Positions 63,701-64,000 of a stretch of DNA of 64,000 bases are shown here, one piece after another. The translations under genes were made by a program, and so were the position numbers. The notes beneath the pieces are model-generated. The model was not told the DNA's origin. It did no database searches and saw only the letters and a program-made list of their open reading frames with translations. Position 1 is the stretch's first letter. Every line of letters starts with the position of its first letter. Origin of the DNA: Amycolatopsis coloradensis (lineage in GTDB: Bacteria > Actinomycetota > Actinomycetes > Mycobacteriales > Pseudonocardiaceae); assembly GCF_001953865.1 (NCBI RefSeq), contig NZ_MQUQ01000002.1, positions 176,047 to 240,046 of the forward strand, in the 5' to 3' direction.

Positions 63701-64000
63701 GTTCGGCGAGCCGCGACCCCGAACCGCTCCACCGCAACGCGATGATCTCCGCCGCGATCGACACCGCCGTCTCCTCCGGGGTCCGCGCGCCGAGGTCAAG
63801 GCCGATCGGCGAGGACAGCCGTTCGAGTTCCGCCTCGGTGACCCCGGCTTCGCGCAACCGCGCGAACCGGTCGTCGTGGGTCTTTCGCGAGCCCATCGCG
63901 CCGACGTAGCCCACGTCGAGCCGCAACGCGACCTCCAGCAACGGCACGTCGAACTTCGGGTCATGGGTAAGCACGGCGATCGCGGTCCGGCCGTCGATCC
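63678..64000 (-). CDS. XdhC/CoxI family protein, N-terminal part missing
   Basis: About 107 C-terminal residues are visible; the frame is open to the window edge. The family motif TAIAVLTHDPKFDVPLLEVAL and YVGAMGSRKTHDDRFARLREAGV are both present. XdhC and CoxI proteins bind molybdenum cofactor and insert it into xanthine or CO dehydrogenase-type enzymes. It is a plausible maturation factor for the cox-like enzyme at 58-62 kb, although a dehydratase and Lrp gene separate them. Confidence 0.9.
   Translation of the reverse strand, partial: IDGRTAIAVLTHDPKFDVPLLEVALRLDVGYVGAMGSRKTHDDRFARLREAGVTEAELERLSSPIGLDLGARTPEETAVSIAAEIIALRWSGSGSRLAELTGRIHG

Overview
This window is about 70% G+C, starts many genes with GTG, packs operons with 4-base ATGA/GTGA overlaps, and carries typical actinomycete genes: smc-acyP next to ftsY, kdpFABC-DE, an AfsR-type SARP regulator, a DUF222/HNH nuclease and an indigoidine-type NRPS. 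The best guess is a Pseudonocardiaceae actinomycete, most likely Amycolatopsis-like. This is an inference from gene content, since no ribosomal marker is present. Almost all of the window is chromosomal housekeeping or catabolic sequence. I saw no phage, transposase, CRISPR array, tRNA or rRNA.

Layout. 1-2.8 kb: a 5'-truncated PucR regulator, a MarR regulator, a DsbA-like protein, and a GNAT acetyltransferase followed by a decayed partial copy of itself. 2.9-4.2 kb: a DUF222/HNH nuclease behind a LexA-type SOS box. 4.5-6.9 kb: TetR and an orphan Wzt-like ATPase, an RHH-like protein, and a small membrane protein with a structured leader. 7-10.6 kb: aceB plus an HpcH/HpaI-type aldolase, divergent from an IclR regulator. 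10.6-13 kb: TetR and an MFS exporter with clear operators. 13-21.4 kb: ftsY, anmK with a sodium:solute symporter, smc and acyP. 21.5-30.1 kb: a Pro/Thr-rich membrane protein and the kdp potassium-ATPase operon with its two-component system. 30.3-39.1 kb: asnB, a GntR-ABC-2 exporter operon, an AfsR-like SARP and a four-helix membrane protein.

39.7-49.2 kb is an inositol catabolism island. A LacI repressor with iolG reads left. iolE, an RbsBCA-type importer and iolC-iolB-iolD read right. Twin LacI operators, one a perfect 18-bp palindrome, lie between them. 49.2-56.3 kb holds a beta-hydroxyacid dehydrogenase, a TetR, a racemase-superfamily protein that lacks both catalytic cysteines, a complete A-Ox-PCP-TE indigoidine synthetase-like NRPS and an alpha/beta hydrolase. 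The usual indA/indB partners are not here. 56.3-64 kb: a flavin monooxygenase, a CoxS-L-M-G molybdenum hydroxylase operon with the form II AYRGAGR motif, a serine/threonine dehydratase divergent from an Lrp regulator, and the truncated end of an XdhC gene.

The least expected signals are not genes. Two families of long perfect inverted repeats, each present twice, sit between genes, and the arms of each are themselves palindromes. A complex hairpin cluster at 39.3-39.45 kb has stems that compete for the same strand. A 13-base palindrome, GTCCACANTGGAC, recurs at least 13 times inside coding sequence, usually spelling Ser-X-Val-Asp with codons ending in A or T.
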